64,000 nucleotides of DNA, from assembly GCF_002150005.2 (NCBI RefSeq), contig NZ_MSPP01000001.1:868001-932000 (forward strand). Reading direction: 5' to 3'. Positions 1 through 8,836 of this stretch are shown piece after piece (position 1 is the first letter of the stretch; each line of letters opens with the position of its first letter). The translations under genes and the position numbers were made by a program. The notes beneath the pieces were generated by a model. The model ran no database searches, was not told the origin of the DNA, and saw nothing but the letters and a program-made list of their open reading frames with translations. The stretch comes from Marivivens niveibacter. Lineage in GTDB: Bacteria > Pseudomonadota > Alphaproteobacteria > Rhodobacterales > Rhodobacteraceae.

Positions 1-1
1 C

Positions 2-223
2 CGTCACGAATTCACCATTTCCATAGTCAGCCAAAGCGCAGGATTCGCCTCTGCCAAAAACGTGGCGGGGGCGGTTTGTGATGCTTTGGTTGATGCTGAT
101 CTGCCGTTATCGCGCGGTCGTTTGATCGCATTGAATTTTCGAAGTGCGAAAGCGGCGCGAATTGATAGCGGGTCGGCGCGACAGATCATTTTGACCTTTC
201 GCGCATTCGTCGAAGACAACTGA
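2..223 (+). CDS. GTA gp8-like protein (DUF3168), C-terminal part
   Basis: An open frame enters from the left edge and stops at TGA 221-223. Its start is outside the window, leaving 73 visible residues. They fit the DUF3168 minor tail protein of Rhodobacter-type gene transfer agents: a helix containing AVCDAL, then SRGRL, then a strand ILTFRAFV before a short acidic end. In the GTA this is thought to join head and tail (tail terminator role). It sits 24 bp upstream of the tail tube gene, in the standard GTA order. Assigned from this short part and strong synteny. Confidence 0.8.
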   Translation, partial: RHEFTISIVSQSAGFASAKNVAGAVCDALVDADLPLSRGRLIALNFRSAKAARIDSGSARQIILTFRAFVEDN

Positions 224-247
224 TTACCCTGAATAAGGAGCAAACCC

Positions 248-661
248 ATGGCTGCCCAAAACGGCAAAGACCTTTTGATTAAAATGGATATGACCGGCGA
301 TGGCCTGTTTGAAACGGTTGCTGGACTGCGTGCTACACGGATCAGTTTTAATGCTGAAACCGTAGATGTCACCAGCATGGAAAGCGCCGGTGGATGGCGT
401 GAACTACTTGGCGGATCGGGCGTGAAATCGGCTTCGATCTCTGGCTCTGGCGTTTTCAAAGATGACGCAACTGATGAACGCGCGCGGCAGATTTTCTTTG
501 ACGGGATCACGCCTGAGTTTCAGGTAATCATTCCCGATTTTGGCACTGTCCAAGGCGCGTTTCAGATCACCTCAATCGAATACGCAGGCAGCCACAATGG
601 TGAAGCGACGTATGAAATGTCATTGGCTTCGGCTGGTGCCCTGACATTCGTGGCTGCGTAA
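248..661 (+). CDS. GTA gp9, major tail (tube) protein
   Basis: 137 residues, the usual size of the TP901-1-like major tail protein of RcGTA. It should polymerise into the short tail tube. Visible traits are the N-terminal NGKDLLIKMD strand, a conserved Thr-Ser pair in DVTSMES followed by Gly-rich WRELLGGSG, and a C-terminal SLASAG segment. The start has a good ribosome site (AAGGAG at 235-240). The stop TAA shares its last base with the ATG of the next gene, so translation is coupled. It lies in the expected place between gp8 and gp10. Confidence 0.9.
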   Translation: MAAQNGKDLLIKMDMTGDGLFETVAGLRATRISFNAETVDVTSMESAGGWRELLGGSGVKSASISGSGVFKDDATDERARQIFFDGITPEFQVIIPDFGTVQGAFQITSIEYAGSHNGEATYEMSLASAGALTFVAA

Positions 662-975
662 TGACGAACCCTTATGCCGGAGAGGTTTGTCTAACGGTCG
701 ATGGGCAGCCGATGGTTTGCAAATTGACCTTGGGCGCATTGGCGGAATTGGAACAGAACCTGAAAGTTGGGTCCTTGATGGACCTTATCAAAAGGTTCGA
801 AGCGGCTGAGTTTACATCTTCGGATGTCCTAGCGTTATGCGTTGCTGGACTGCGCGGTGGTGGCTGGCGCGGAACGGTTGATGACCTGTTCTGCGCAGAG
901 ATCGAAGATGGCCCCGTAGGTGCAGCGCGCGCCGCTGCTGAAATGTTGGCCCGCGCTTTTTCTCCGCCTGAATAG
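661..975 (+). CDS. GTA gp10, probable tail assembly chaperone part
   Basis: 104 residues. It resembles the gene transfer agent family protein that follows the tube gene in Rhodobacterales GTAs (gp10). It starts with NPYAGEVCLTVDG and has a helical middle (LGALAELEQNL) like small phage tail assembly chaperones that coat the tape measure before the tube grows. Its ATG overlaps the previous stop by one base. Its last 56 bases are overlapped by an open frame shifted by +1 that continues into the next gene, as in phage chaperone pairs made by frameshifting. The chaperone role is inferred from position and size. Confidence 0.8.
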   Translation: MTNPYAGEVCLTVDGQPMVCKLTLGALAELEQNLKVGSLMDLIKRFEAAEFTSSDVLALCVAGLRGGGWRGTVDDLFCAEIEDGPVGAARAAAEMLARAFSPPE

Positions 976-976
976 C

Positions 977-1162
977 ATGGATTGGGCGGGGCTGATGAGG
1001 GCGGGATTTCGTGGGCTTGGCTTAAAACCAGCCGAGTTTTGGAACCTGACCCCAGTGGAATTGATGCTGATGTTGGGCGTCGACGCCGCCACCCCGTCAA
1101 TGGGCAGAGCCCGTCTGATGGAATTGGCAGCACGTTTTCCTGACACAACAAACAGAGGATAG
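977..1162 (+). CDS. GTA gp10.1, rcc01693-type small tail protein
   Basis: 61 residues beginning MDWAGLMRAG, with the family pattern FRGLGLKPAEFW-LTPVEL-LMLG. This is the small phage protein (TIGR02216/rcc01693 type) found between gp10 and the tape measure in Rhodobacterales GTAs. I chose ATG 977, directly after the gp10 stop (973-975), because the family starts with this DW motif. The same frame is open back to 920, inside gp10, with a GTG at 920, so a frameshift fusion with gp10 is possible. Probably the second part of the tail assembly chaperone. Confidence 0.8.
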   Translation: MDWAGLMRAGFRGLGLKPAEFWNLTPVELMLMLGVDAATPSMGRARLMELAARFPDTTNRG

Positions 1163-1163
1163 C

Positions 1164-1823
1164 ATGGCGGATATTGAACAATTGGATGACCTGGAAAACG
1201 GTCTGGATGCCATCGAAAAAAGCCTGTCAGATACGACATCAATGGCATCCGCTTTTGAAGCGCAATTGCGTCTGACGCGGTCGACTTTGTCCGATACGGC
1301 GCGCGATTTGGGCAAGCTGGAAACGGGGTTTTCGTCGGGCTTACGCAAGGCATTTGATGGTTTGGCATTCAATGGGATGAAGCTGTCGGATGCTTTGACG
1401 TCGCTTGCTCAGTCGATGTCGAACACAGTTTATAACGCCGCTATGAAGCCTGTGACGGACCAGTTGGGCACGCTGATGGCGGATGGTCTGAACGCGCTCG
1501 TATCTGGGTCCGTGCCGTTCGCTAATGGTGGTGCCTTTTCCCAAGGGCGCGTCATGCCATTCGCCAAGGGCGGTGTTGTGTCTAGCCCCGTGACGTTTCC
1601 CATGCGCGGTGCAACGGGCCTGATGGGCGAAGCAGGTCCAGAGGCCATCATGCCACTAACGCGCGGCAGTGACGGCCGCCTAGGTGTTGCCGCCCAAGGT
1701 GGCGGAAACGTCAATGTCACGATGAATATTTCGACCCCGAACGTCGAAGGTTTCCAAAAAAGCCAAACCCAGATTGCAGCGCAGCTGTCGCGCGCAATGG
1801 GCCGCGCCAATCGCAATCGATAA
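1164..1823 (+). CDS. GTA gp11, short tape measure protein
   Basis: 219 residues, matching the unusually short tape measure of GTAs, in line with their short tails. The N-terminal 90 residues are helical and polar. A Gly-rich stretch (VPFANGGAFSQGRVMPFAKGG, about residues 117-137) is followed by TGLMGEAGPEAIMPL, a signature common at tape measure C-termini. It sets tail length and probably takes part in DNA delivery. It starts one base after the preceding stop and is followed by gp12 after a 9-bp gap. Confidence 0.88.
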   Translation: MADIEQLDDLENGLDAIEKSLSDTTSMASAFEAQLRLTRSTLSDTARDLGKLETGFSSGLRKAFDGLAFNGMKLSDALTSLAQSMSNTVYNAAMKPVTDQLGTLMADGLNALVSGSVPFANGGAFSQGRVMPFAKGGVVSSPVTFPMRGATGLMGEAGPEAIMPLTRGSDGRLGVAAQGGGNVNVTMNISTPNVEGFQKSQTQIAAQLSRAMGRANRNR

Positions 1824-1832
1824 GAGGTAAAT

Positions 1833-2465
1833 ATGAGCTTTCATGAGGTACGCTTTCCGGCGGCTTTGTCGTTCGGTTCTGTTGGTGGTCCCGAACGTCG
1901 AACTGAAATTGTCACCCTGTCGAACGGTTTCGAAGAACGAAATAGCCCATGGGCGCATTCGCGTCGTCGGTATGACGCGGGGATCGGGCTGCGATCCTTG
2001 GACGACGTGGAGCAGATGATCGCGTTTTTCGAGGCGCGTCAGGGGCAGCTGCATGGGTTCCGATGGAAAGACTGGGCAGACTATAAATCGTGCTTGCCGT
2101 CCGCTGACATCACGGGAATGGATCAGTTCATTGGAACTGGGGACGAGGTCACAACTGATTTTCAGTTGGTAAAGGCGTACACCTCTGGCGATGCGGTCTA
2201 TTCGCGACCAATCCGCAAACCTGTGCGTGGTCGTGTTCAGGTAACGATATCTGGTGATGATGTTCAGGAAAGTGTAGATTATTCAGTGGATTACTCGACA
2301 GGTTTGATTCAGTTTTTCCATGCGCCAGACATTGGTTCTGAAATCCGCGCGGGGTTTGAATTTGATGTGCCGGTTCGGTTTGACACAGACGTCATCCAGA
2401 CCTCGGTTGCCAACTTTAACGCAGGCGAAGTCCCAGACGTGCCCGTGATCGAGGTGCGCCTATGA
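1833..2465 (+). CDS. GTA gp12, distal tail protein (DUF2460)
   Basis: 210 residues with the DUF2460/TIGR02217 pattern. The N-terminus is FHEVRFP with PERRTEIVTL. A conserved centre RYDAGIGLRSLDD is followed by FFEARQGQLHGFRWKDW. The C-terminus is beta-rich and ends VIEVRL. In RcGTA this protein forms the distal tail ring joining tube to baseplate. The ribosome site GAGG precedes ATG 1833. The stop overlaps the next start as ATGA, so gp12 and gp13 are translationally coupled. Confidence 0.9.
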   Translation: MSFHEVRFPAALSFGSVGGPERRTEIVTLSNGFEERNSPWAHSRRRYDAGIGLRSLDDVEQMIAFFEARQGQLHGFRWKDWADYKSCLPSADITGMDQFIGTGDEVTTDFQLVKAYTSGDAVYSRPIRKPVRGRVQVTISGDDVQESVDYSVDYSTGLIQFFHAPDIGSEIRAGFEFDVPVRFDTDVIQTSVANFNAGEVPDVPVIEVRL

Positions 2466-3337
2466 CTTTGGCCGATCATCTGAAAACGGGCGCAACGACT
2501 GTGTGTCGCTGTTGGGCCGTGACACGCAACGACGGTGTTGAATTGGGTTTCACCGATCATGACACCGATATCGAATTTGATACGATCCAGTTTCGCGCAG
2601 ATAGCGGGATGACGGCAAAGGAGGTCGAACAATCGGCTGGTTTGTCTGTCGATAACTCTGAGGCTATCGGAGTGCTGTCGCATAACGCTATTTCCGAAAC
2701 CGATATCGACCAAGGCCTGTTTGACGGGGCGATCGTGCGATATTGGCTGGTCAATTGGTCAAATGTCACAGAACGAGAATTACGTTTCCGTGGTGAGATC
2801 GGGGAAATTCGCAGAACCAGCGGCGCGTTTACTGCAGAGCTACGCGGTTTGGCCGAAGCGCTGAATAAACCAAATGGACGTGTTTTTCAGCGCGGTTGCC
2901 GTGCCGTTTTGGGCGATGCCGAATGCCAATTCGATACGTCGTTGGCCGAATTTTGTTTCGTTGGCGTGCCGCTTTTCACTACGGATAACCGTATATTTGA
3001 ATTTGATGATCTCGCTGGCTATTCCGCCGGTTGGTTTACCAAGGGCACGCTATCAATTGATGGCGCCGCGATCGGTGTGAAACCAGCGCTGATCAAAAAT
3101 CACCATGTTTTGGAAAACGGTCATCACGAGGTCGAGTTGTGGCAGCCGCTAAAACCTGAACCGTCCGAGGGCGTTCAGTTAAAGCTGGTTGCTGGCTGCG
3201 ATAAAAGAATGAAAACCTGCCTACAAAAATTCGACAATCTTCTGAATTTTCGCGGTTTTCCAGACATTCCAGGTGAAGACTGGCTGGTTTCAACACCAAT
3301 TCGTTCGTCTCAAAATGATGGGGGGAGCTTGCGATGA
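2462..3337 (+). CDS. GTA gp13, baseplate hub protein (DUF2163)
   Basis: 291 residues of the DUF2163/phage BR0599 family, the hub that links the distal tail protein to the large baseplate protein. Visible traits are GFTDHDTDIEFD near residue 30, FQRGCRAVLGDAEC near 143-155, and NFRGFPDIPGED near 262-272. Cysteines 146, 155, 246 and 253 (gaps of 9 and 7) recall, from memory, the four Fe-S ligands of phage lambda gpL. An iron-sulfur site is therefore likely by analogy but not shown. ATGA overlaps join it to both gp12 and gp14. Confidence 0.9.
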   Translation: MTLADHLKTGATTVCRCWAVTRNDGVELGFTDHDTDIEFDTIQFRADSGMTAKEVEQSAGLSVDNSEAIGVLSHNAISETDIDQGLFDGAIVRYWLVNWSNVTERELRFRGEIGEIRRTSGAFTAELRGLAEALNKPNGRVFQRGCRAVLGDAECQFDTSLAEFCFVGVPLFTTDNRIFEFDDLAGYSAGWFTKGTLSIDGAAIGVKPALIKNHHVLENGHHEVELWQPLKPEPSEGVQLKLVAGCDKRMKTCLQKFDNLLNFRGFPDIPGEDWLVSTPIRSSQNDGGSLR

Positions 3338-3768
3338 TGCCAATCGTTCATGCTGCGCGCCGCTGGATTGGTACCCCTTATCGACATCAATCATCCTGTC
3401 TTGGTGCGGGGTGCGACTGTCTAGGTTTGATCTTAGGCGTCTGGACCGAAGTCGTCGGCGATATTCCTGAAACGTTACCAGCCTACAGTCCAGATTGGTC
3501 AGAACCCCAAAACAGCGAAACCCTGTTTGATGCGGCGCTCCGACATTTCGAAATCAAACCGGTTGCAAATGCAGAGGCCGGCGATCTTTTGCTGTTCCGG
3601 ATGCGCGATGGGGCGGTTGCGAAACATTTGGGCATTCAGTCCCGAATTGGCTCAAACGCCAGTTTTATTCACTCATATTCGGGTCACGGCGTTGTCGAAA
3701 GCCGCCTGACCGATCCGTGGGCGCGCCGAATTGTTGCGCGTTTCAAATTCCCAATAAAGGTAACCTAA
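3334..3768 (+). CDS. GTA gp14, NlpC/P60 peptidase
   Basis: 144 residues, a small NlpC/P60 cysteine peptidase of the phage/GTA type (TIGR02219). The catalytic cysteine lies in GAGCDCLGL (about residues 27-35), the histidine probably in AKHLGIQ (about 94-100), and HSYSGHGVVES follows. It is expected to cut peptidoglycan peptide bridges for DNA entry and to sit in the baseplate. Two consecutive ATGs (3334 and 3337) are possible starts; the first gives the ATGA overlap with gp13. The stop TAA 3766-3768 shares a base with the ATG of gp15. Confidence 0.92.
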   Translation: MMPIVHAARRWIGTPYRHQSSCLGAGCDCLGLILGVWTEVVGDIPETLPAYSPDWSEPQNSETLFDAALRHFEIKPVANAEAGDLLLFRMRDGAVAKHLGIQSRIGSNASFIHSYSGHGVVESRLTDPWARRIVARFKFPIKVT

Positions 3769-6700
3769 TGGCAACTATCGTATTATCAGCTGTAGGTATG
3801 GCAATCGGCGGATCGATCGGCGGCACGGTTTTGGGAATTTCCTCTGCGGTGATTGGCCGAGCTGCTGGTGCGATGATTGGCCAAGCCATCGATCAACGCA
3901 TCATGGGGTCGGGCAGCGGTACTGTTTCGACAGGCCAAATCGACCGGTTCCGTTTGACCACTGCGTCTGAAGGCGACACCGTTTCAACTGTTTATGGTCG
4001 TTATCGCGTCGGCGGCCATATGATCTGGGCAACCCGATTTATCGAAGATACCACCACAACCAGCGGGGGCAAAGGCGGCGGTGCGTCAGTCACCGAATAT
4101 GCGTATCGCGTGTCTTTGGCGTTGGCGCTGTGCGATGGCGAAATCACAAGTGTCGGGCGCATTTGGGCGGACGGCACGGAAGTGCCCAAATCAGATTTGA
4201 ACATGCGGATCTACAAAGGGACAGAAACCCAGTTACCTGATCCGAAAATGGAGGCCGTCGAAGGTTATGGCATGGTGCCTGCCTATCGCGGCATTTCCTA
4301 TGTCGTGATCGAAGATTTGGATCTATCCGTTTTTGGCAATCGCATTCCGCAATTCAGCTTTGAGGTTACGCGGCCAGCGCCAGTCTCTGCCAGCGTTCAG
4401 GATATCGCCACAAAAATCCAAGGCGTCGCCCTTATCCCTGGTACGGGTGAATACGCATTGGCGACGACGCCGTTGACCGTCTCTGACGGGCTAGGGGCGT
4501 ATCGTTCGCTGAATATCAATTCGCCAGCCGCGCAGGCTGATATCAATGTGTCCTTGGATGCATTGGTGGATGAGGTGCCAAATGCACGGACAGCGTCGCT
4601 GATCGTGTCGTGGTTTGGCAATGATTTGCGCTGCGGCGAATGTCGGATCGGCCCGCGTGTCGAACAGGCCGATTATGACCCCAAACAGATGCCATGGACC
4701 GTCAGCGGTGCCACGCGTTCGGACGTGGGTATCGTGCCGTTAGATGCGGATGGCCGTGCGCTGTATGGCGGAACCCCAACCGACCAATCCGTGGTCGAAG
4801 CGATCCAAGCCATGCGCGATCGTGGCATTTCGCCTGTGTTTTATCCATTTATTCTGATGGAGCAGCTGACTGGTAACGGGTTGCCCGATCCGTGGGGCGC
4901 CGAGGAACAGCCTGCCATGCCTTGGCGCGGGCGCATAACGACTGCGTTGGCGCCATATTTGGACGGTACATCCGATAAAACAGCTGCGGCTAAATCCGAG
5001 GTCGACGCGTTCTTTGGAACTGCGACTGTTGCGGATTTCGCGATTGATGGAACGCGTGTTGTATATACGGGGCCAGATGAATGGAGCTATCGCCGCTTCA
5101 TTCTGCATTATGCACATCTGTGTGCAGCAGCGGGCGGGGTCGATGCGTTCTGCATTGGGTCCGAATTGCGGTCGCTTACCCAAATTCGAGACGATCAAGG
5201 ATTTCCAGCGGTCGATCATCTGTGCCGACTTGCTGCCGAGGTCCGGTCAATTCTGGGTACCGATTGTAAAATTGGCTACGCGGCTGATTGGTCTGAATAT
5301 CATGGCTATCAGCCCGTTGGCACGGCCGATAAATATTTCCACCTTGATCCGTTGTGGGCAGATGAAAATATCGACTTTATCGGTGTCGATAATTACGTCC
5401 CGCTGTCGGACTGGCGTGACGGTAACGATCATCTGGATGCAGATTGGGGTGATATTCGCAACATCGAGTACCTAAAGTCGAACATCGAAGGCGGCGAATA
5501 CTACGATTGGTATTATCATTCTACCGAAGCCCGGGACGCTCAAATCAGAACGGCGATTTCAGACGGCGACGGAGAGCCTTGGGTTTGGCGGGCGAAAGAT
5601 ATGCGGGGCTGGTGGTCAAATTACCATCATAACCGTGTGGACGGCCAACGCCAGGAAACCCCAACCGCGTGGCAACCGAAAAGTAAACCGATTTGGTTTA
5701 CGGAATACGGCTGTGCGGCGATCGACAAAGGCACAAACCAGCCGAATAAATTCTTAGATCCGAAATCCTCTGAATCGCAGATGCCGCACTATTCAAACGG
5801 TGCGCGGGATGATGCGTTACAGGCGCAGTATATTTTGGCAATGACTGAATATTACGCGGAGCGTCAAAACAATCCGGTGTCCGCTGTGTATGGGGGCGAT
5901 ATGGTTGACATGTCTCGCGCTTTGGCTTGGGCGTGGGACACGCGTCCGTACCCGTTTTTCCCGCAGAATATCGATTTGTGGTCAGATGGAGAAAACTATG
6001 GGTTGGGGCATTGGTTGAATGGTCGTGTGTCGTCTCGTTCTTTGGCCAGTGTGGTCACCGAAATCTGCCATCAGGCTGGGATGACAAACATTGATACCAG
6101 CGCGCTGTATGGGACAGTCCGCGGTTATGTTGTGGATCAGACCGATACCGCGCGGGCCGCATTACAGCCGTTGATGTTGGCATATGGATTTGATGCCGTG
6201 GATCAGGACGGTTTGATCGTGTTCAAATCGCGAAACGATCGGGCAGGTGCAGAACTGGATACGGCTTTATTCGCTGTCAATTCGTCTGATGCCAGCACGT
6301 TGGAACGTATCCGCGCATCAGAGGCAGAAATGGCTGGAACGGTGCGTCTGACCTATGTCGAAGCTGACGGTGATTATCAAACACGGTTGTTCCAAACGGT
6401 TCAGGCCGATGACGATACAAATTCAACATCACATACAGAATTGCCGCTGGTCCTCACCTCGGGCGAAGCGGAGAAAATTACTGAACGTTGGTTGGTTGAG
6501 GCAGGCATTGCGCGCGAATCGGTGACCTTTGCGTTGCCGCCGTCCGCGTCGAACGTTGCCGCTGGTGATAGTATCCGTCTGGATGGCCGTGATTACCGTG
6601 TCACGCGCAAAACGTCCGGTCAGTCGGCAACAATAGAGGCGCAGCAATATGAACCAAGCCTGTACAAACTGACACCCACGACCGAAGAGCCGTCGTCGGT

Positions 6701-7646
6701 CACGACCTTTGTTCCGCCTGTTCCGGTCGATGGGCTATTTCTAGATCTACCAATTTTGACCGGAGAAGAGGCCGAACACGCGCCGTATTTTGCCGCCGTT
6801 GGTGCGCCTTGGCCCGGGCCGGTGGCACTGTACCATTCGAACCAGGACGCAAATTACAAAATTGAAAAGACCGTCGATCTCTGCGCTATCGTTGGCATAA
6901 CTGAAACCGATTTAGCGCCCGCAGGGGCAGGGCGCTGGGATCGTGGTGCGGCCCTGCGGGTTAAATTGGTGCATGGCGCGCTGTCGTCTGCTTCGGCTGA
7001 AAATATTCTGTCTGGGGCAAACGTTGCCTTTGTCGGCGATGGGACGCCCGATGGGTGGGAGGCTATTCAGTTCGTCGGCGCAAAATTGGTTGGGCCACAA
7101 ACCTATGATATTTCAATGCGTTTGCGCGGGCAATTGGGGACAGATCACAAATCACAAACGGCATTGCAAGCGGGTGCCTATTTCGTGCTGCTGAATGATG
7201 CTGTTTCCCAAATCGACTACGCGGCGAAATTGCGAGGGGTGGAAAGGTTCTATCGATTTGGGCCCGCATCCAGACCGATGACTGATACCTCTTATCAAAC
7301 CGTCCAGCATGCATTTGCAGGTGTCGGGCTGCGTCCTTATCCCGTGTGCCACATGCGCAAGTCAGAAGGCGCGGATCAATCAAAGCGGTTTTCTTGGATC
7401 CGCCGAACACGGATTGACGGCGACAGTTGGGACGGGCCGGATGTACCGTTGGGCGAAGAAACAGAAAGCTACCGTATCCGCATTTTCCGCGACGGTGAAC
7501 CTGTTCGGGAATTAGTTACCGCGACCCCGTCGTTTGACTATGACGCCGGGTCGCAGGCAGCAGATTCAGGCGCTGACACAATCGGCGTGGCTCAGCTCTC
7601 TGCGCGTTTTGGCCCAGGTCCTGAAACCTATTTGTATTTCGGCTGA
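3768..7646 (+). CDS. GTA gp15, multidomain baseplate protein with glycoside-hydrolase-like domain
   Basis: 1292 residues, the normal size of the GTA baseplate 'megatron' protein. The start is ATG 3768 (MATIVLSAVGMA), which overlaps the gp14 stop; longer forms would run through gp14. The first 45 residues are hydrophobic and Gly/Ala-rich, as expected for a membrane-inserting plug. A GTA TIM-barrel glycoside-hydrolase-like domain covers about residues 400-700, with FCIGSELRSL, FIGVDNYVPL and WFTEYGCAAIDKG. A phage tail domain of host-specificity (gpJ-like) type follows. It probably binds and locally opens the recipient envelope. The reading frame is intact. Confidence 0.93.
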   Translation: MATIVLSAVGMAIGGSIGGTVLGISSAVIGRAAGAMIGQAIDQRIMGSGSGTVSTGQIDRFRLTTASEGDTVSTVYGRYRVGGHMIWATRFIEDTTTTSGGKGGGASVTEYAYRVSLALALCDGEITSVGRIWADGTEVPKSDLNMRIYKGTETQLPDPKMEAVEGYGMVPAYRGISYVVIEDLDLSVFGNRIPQFSFEVTRPAPVSASVQDIATKIQGVALIPGTGEYALATTPLTVSDGLGAYRSLNINSPAAQADINVSLDALVDEVPNARTASLIVSWFGNDLRCGECRIGPRVEQADYDPKQMPWTVSGATRSDVGIVPLDADGRALYGGTPTDQSVVEAIQAMRDRGISPVFYPFILMEQLTGNGLPDPWGAEEQPAMPWRGRITTALAPYLDGTSDKTAAAKSEVDAFFGTATVADFAIDGTRVVYTGPDEWSYRRFILHYAHLCAAAGGVDAFCIGSELRSLTQIRDDQGFPAVDHLCRLAAEVRSILGTDCKIGYAADWSEYHGYQPVGTADKYFHLDPLWADENIDFIGVDNYVPLSDWRDGNDHLDADWGDIRNIEYLKSNIEGGEYYDWYYHSTEARDAQIRTAISDGDGEPWVWRAKDMRGWWSNYHHNRVDGQRQETPTAWQPKSKPIWFTEYGCAAIDKGTNQPNKFLDPKSSESQMPHYSNGARDDALQAQYILAMTEYYAERQNNPVSAVYGGDMVDMSRALAWAWDTRPYPFFPQNIDLWSDGENYGLGHWLNGRVSSRSLASVVTEICHQAGMTNIDTSALYGTVRGYVVDQTDTARAALQPLMLAYGFDAVDQDGLIVFKSRNDRAGAELDTALFAVNSSDASTLERIRASEAEMAGTVRLTYVEADGDYQTRLFQTVQADDDTNSTSHTELPLVLTSGEAEKITERWLVEAGIARESVTFALPPSASNVAAGDSIRLDGRDYRVTRKTSGQSATIEAQQYEPSLYKLTPTTEEPSSVTTFVPPVPVDGLFLDLPILTGEEAEHAPYFAAVGAPWPGPVALYHSNQDANYKIEKTVDLCAIVGITETDLAPAGAGRWDRGAALRVKLVHGALSSASAENILSGANVAFVGDGTPDGWEAIQFVGAKLVGPQTYDISMRLRGQLGTDHKSQTALQAGAYFVLLNDAVSQIDYAAKLRGVERFYRFGPASRPMTDTSYQTVQHAFAGVGLRPYPVCHMRKSEGADQSKRFSWIRRTRIDGDSWDGPDVPLGEETESYRIRIFRDGEPVRELVTATPSFDYDAGSQAADSGADTIGVAQLSARFGPGPETYLYFG

Positions 7647-7921
7647 TGCGACAGTTATCGATAGTCGACATGGATCAGGCGGTCAGCGTTTTGCTGGCCG
7701 CCGATCCAAGTAGGTGGAGTGAGCTAAGCCGGCAGATAATTTGGCAGGCAAAATGGGCGGACAAATATCGAAAACGCACGGGCAAACGTCATCCTGAATG
7801 GGGTAATGGAACCGTTCATGATGTCTGTATCCGGTATCCAAGGTATCGGTCCAACTACCCAACCCCAGACCCATATTTTCGGGCTATGTCCCAGTTTTTG
7901 CAAACTTATGTTGATGCATGA
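7646..7921 (+). CDS. Small conserved protein downstream of GTA gp15 (DUF7742-like)
   Basis: 91 residues, starting on the last base of the gp15 stop. The pattern (LLAADPSRWSELSRQI, AKWADKYRKRTGKRHPEWG) is one I recall from a small Rhodobacteraceae family often found at this place after the GTA cluster. The DUF7742 name is from memory and less certain than the family resemblance. There is no signal peptide or membrane segment. The function is unknown. Coupling to gp15 suggests co-expression with the GTA, but it may be only a genomic neighbour. Confidence 0.7.
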   Translation: MRQLSIVDMDQAVSVLLAADPSRWSELSRQIIWQAKWADKYRKRTGKRHPEWGNGTVHDVCIRYPRYRSNYPTPDPYFRAMSQFLQTYVDA

Positions 7922-8017
7922 CATCAAAAGTATTGAAATGTTTCATTACGCCTTTGTTCTTGGCCTTGGGGCGCTATTTGCGGTACAGAGGAGCAAATAA
8001 CCCCGCAGGAGCCGGTC

Positions 8018-8836
8018 ATGGCAAAGTTTAAAGCATCCATCGCGCAAATCGATCCCGTCTGGGATCGCATCTGTTCCGAAGCCGAAAACGCCATCAAAGA
8101 TGAACCATTGATGGGTAGTTTGCTGCATCAATGCATCCTGCATCATGCCCGTTTCGAAGACGCATTGGCCTATCGTTTGTCGATGAAACTCGCTTCGGCA
8201 GAAATGTCGGAACAGCTGCTGCGCGAAATCGCGGACAGCGCCTATGAAGCAGAGCCCGAATTGGTCAATTCGGCCCGCGCGGATTTGGTCGCAACGTTCG
8301 AACGCGATCCCGCGTGCCATCGGTTTCTGCATCCTTTGCTATATTTCAAAGGCTTTCAGGCGGTTCAAGCCTACCGTTTGGGGCATTATCTGTGGGAACA
8401 GGGCCGCCGTGATATGGCGTATTTCCTACAAATGCGTATTTCCGAAAGCTTTGGCGTCGATATTCACCCAGCCGCTAAGATCGGTAAGGGTATCATGATC
8501 GACCACGCCCATTCGATCGTTATCGGCGAAACCGCTGTGGTGGGCGATAATGTGTCGATCCTTCATACCGTGACGCTGGGCGGCACAGGAAAAGAGGATG
8601 AAGACCGTCACCCGAAAATCGGCAATGGTGTTTTGATTGGCGCGGGTGCATCTGTGCTGGGCAATATCAAAATCGGTGACCGCAGCCGCATCGCTGCTGG
8701 TTCGGTTGTTTTGGGTGACATCCCGCCATGCAAAACTGTGGCTGGTGTGCCTGCCAAAATTGTTGGCGAGGCAGGCTGTGACCAGCCATCCGTTTCGATG
8801 GATCAGCTGCTGAAAAAATGTATGGGAGAGGGTTAA
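8018..8836 (+). CDS. cysE: Serine O-acetyltransferase
   Basis: 272 residues, the full CysE length. It transfers acetyl from acetyl-CoA to L-serine, giving O-acetylserine for cysteine synthesis in the cytosol. The N-terminal helical domain (1-145) includes HHARFEDALAYRL. The left-handed beta-helix (146-250) has hexapeptide repeats with MIDHAHSIVIGET (catalytic Asp/His region), VTLGGTGK and AAGSVVLGDIPP, ending in AGVPAKIVG. ATG 8018 follows a CAGGAG ribosome site. The 3' end overlaps the convergent next gene by 4 bp. The C-terminus carries the usual flexible tail. Confidence 0.96.
   Translation: MAKFKASIAQIDPVWDRICSEAENAIKDEPLMGSLLHQCILHHARFEDALAYRLSMKLASAEMSEQLLREIADSAYEAEPELVNSARADLVATFERDPACHRFLHPLLYFKGFQAVQAYRLGHYLWEQGRRDMAYFLQMRISESFGVDIHPAAKIGKGIMIDHAHSIVIGETAVVGDNVSILHTVTLGGTGKEDEDRHPKIGNGVLIGAGASVLGNIKIGDRSRIAAGSVVLGDIPPCKTVAGVPAKIVGEAGCDQPSVSMDQLLKKCMGEG

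Noticed and set aside
7918-8031. A 37-residue frame (MTSKVLKCFITPLF...) joined by ATGA to the gene after gp15
   Set aside because: No ribosome site, and it runs into the start of cysE in another frame. A second short frame in this gap has no better support. Treated as the cysE leader.
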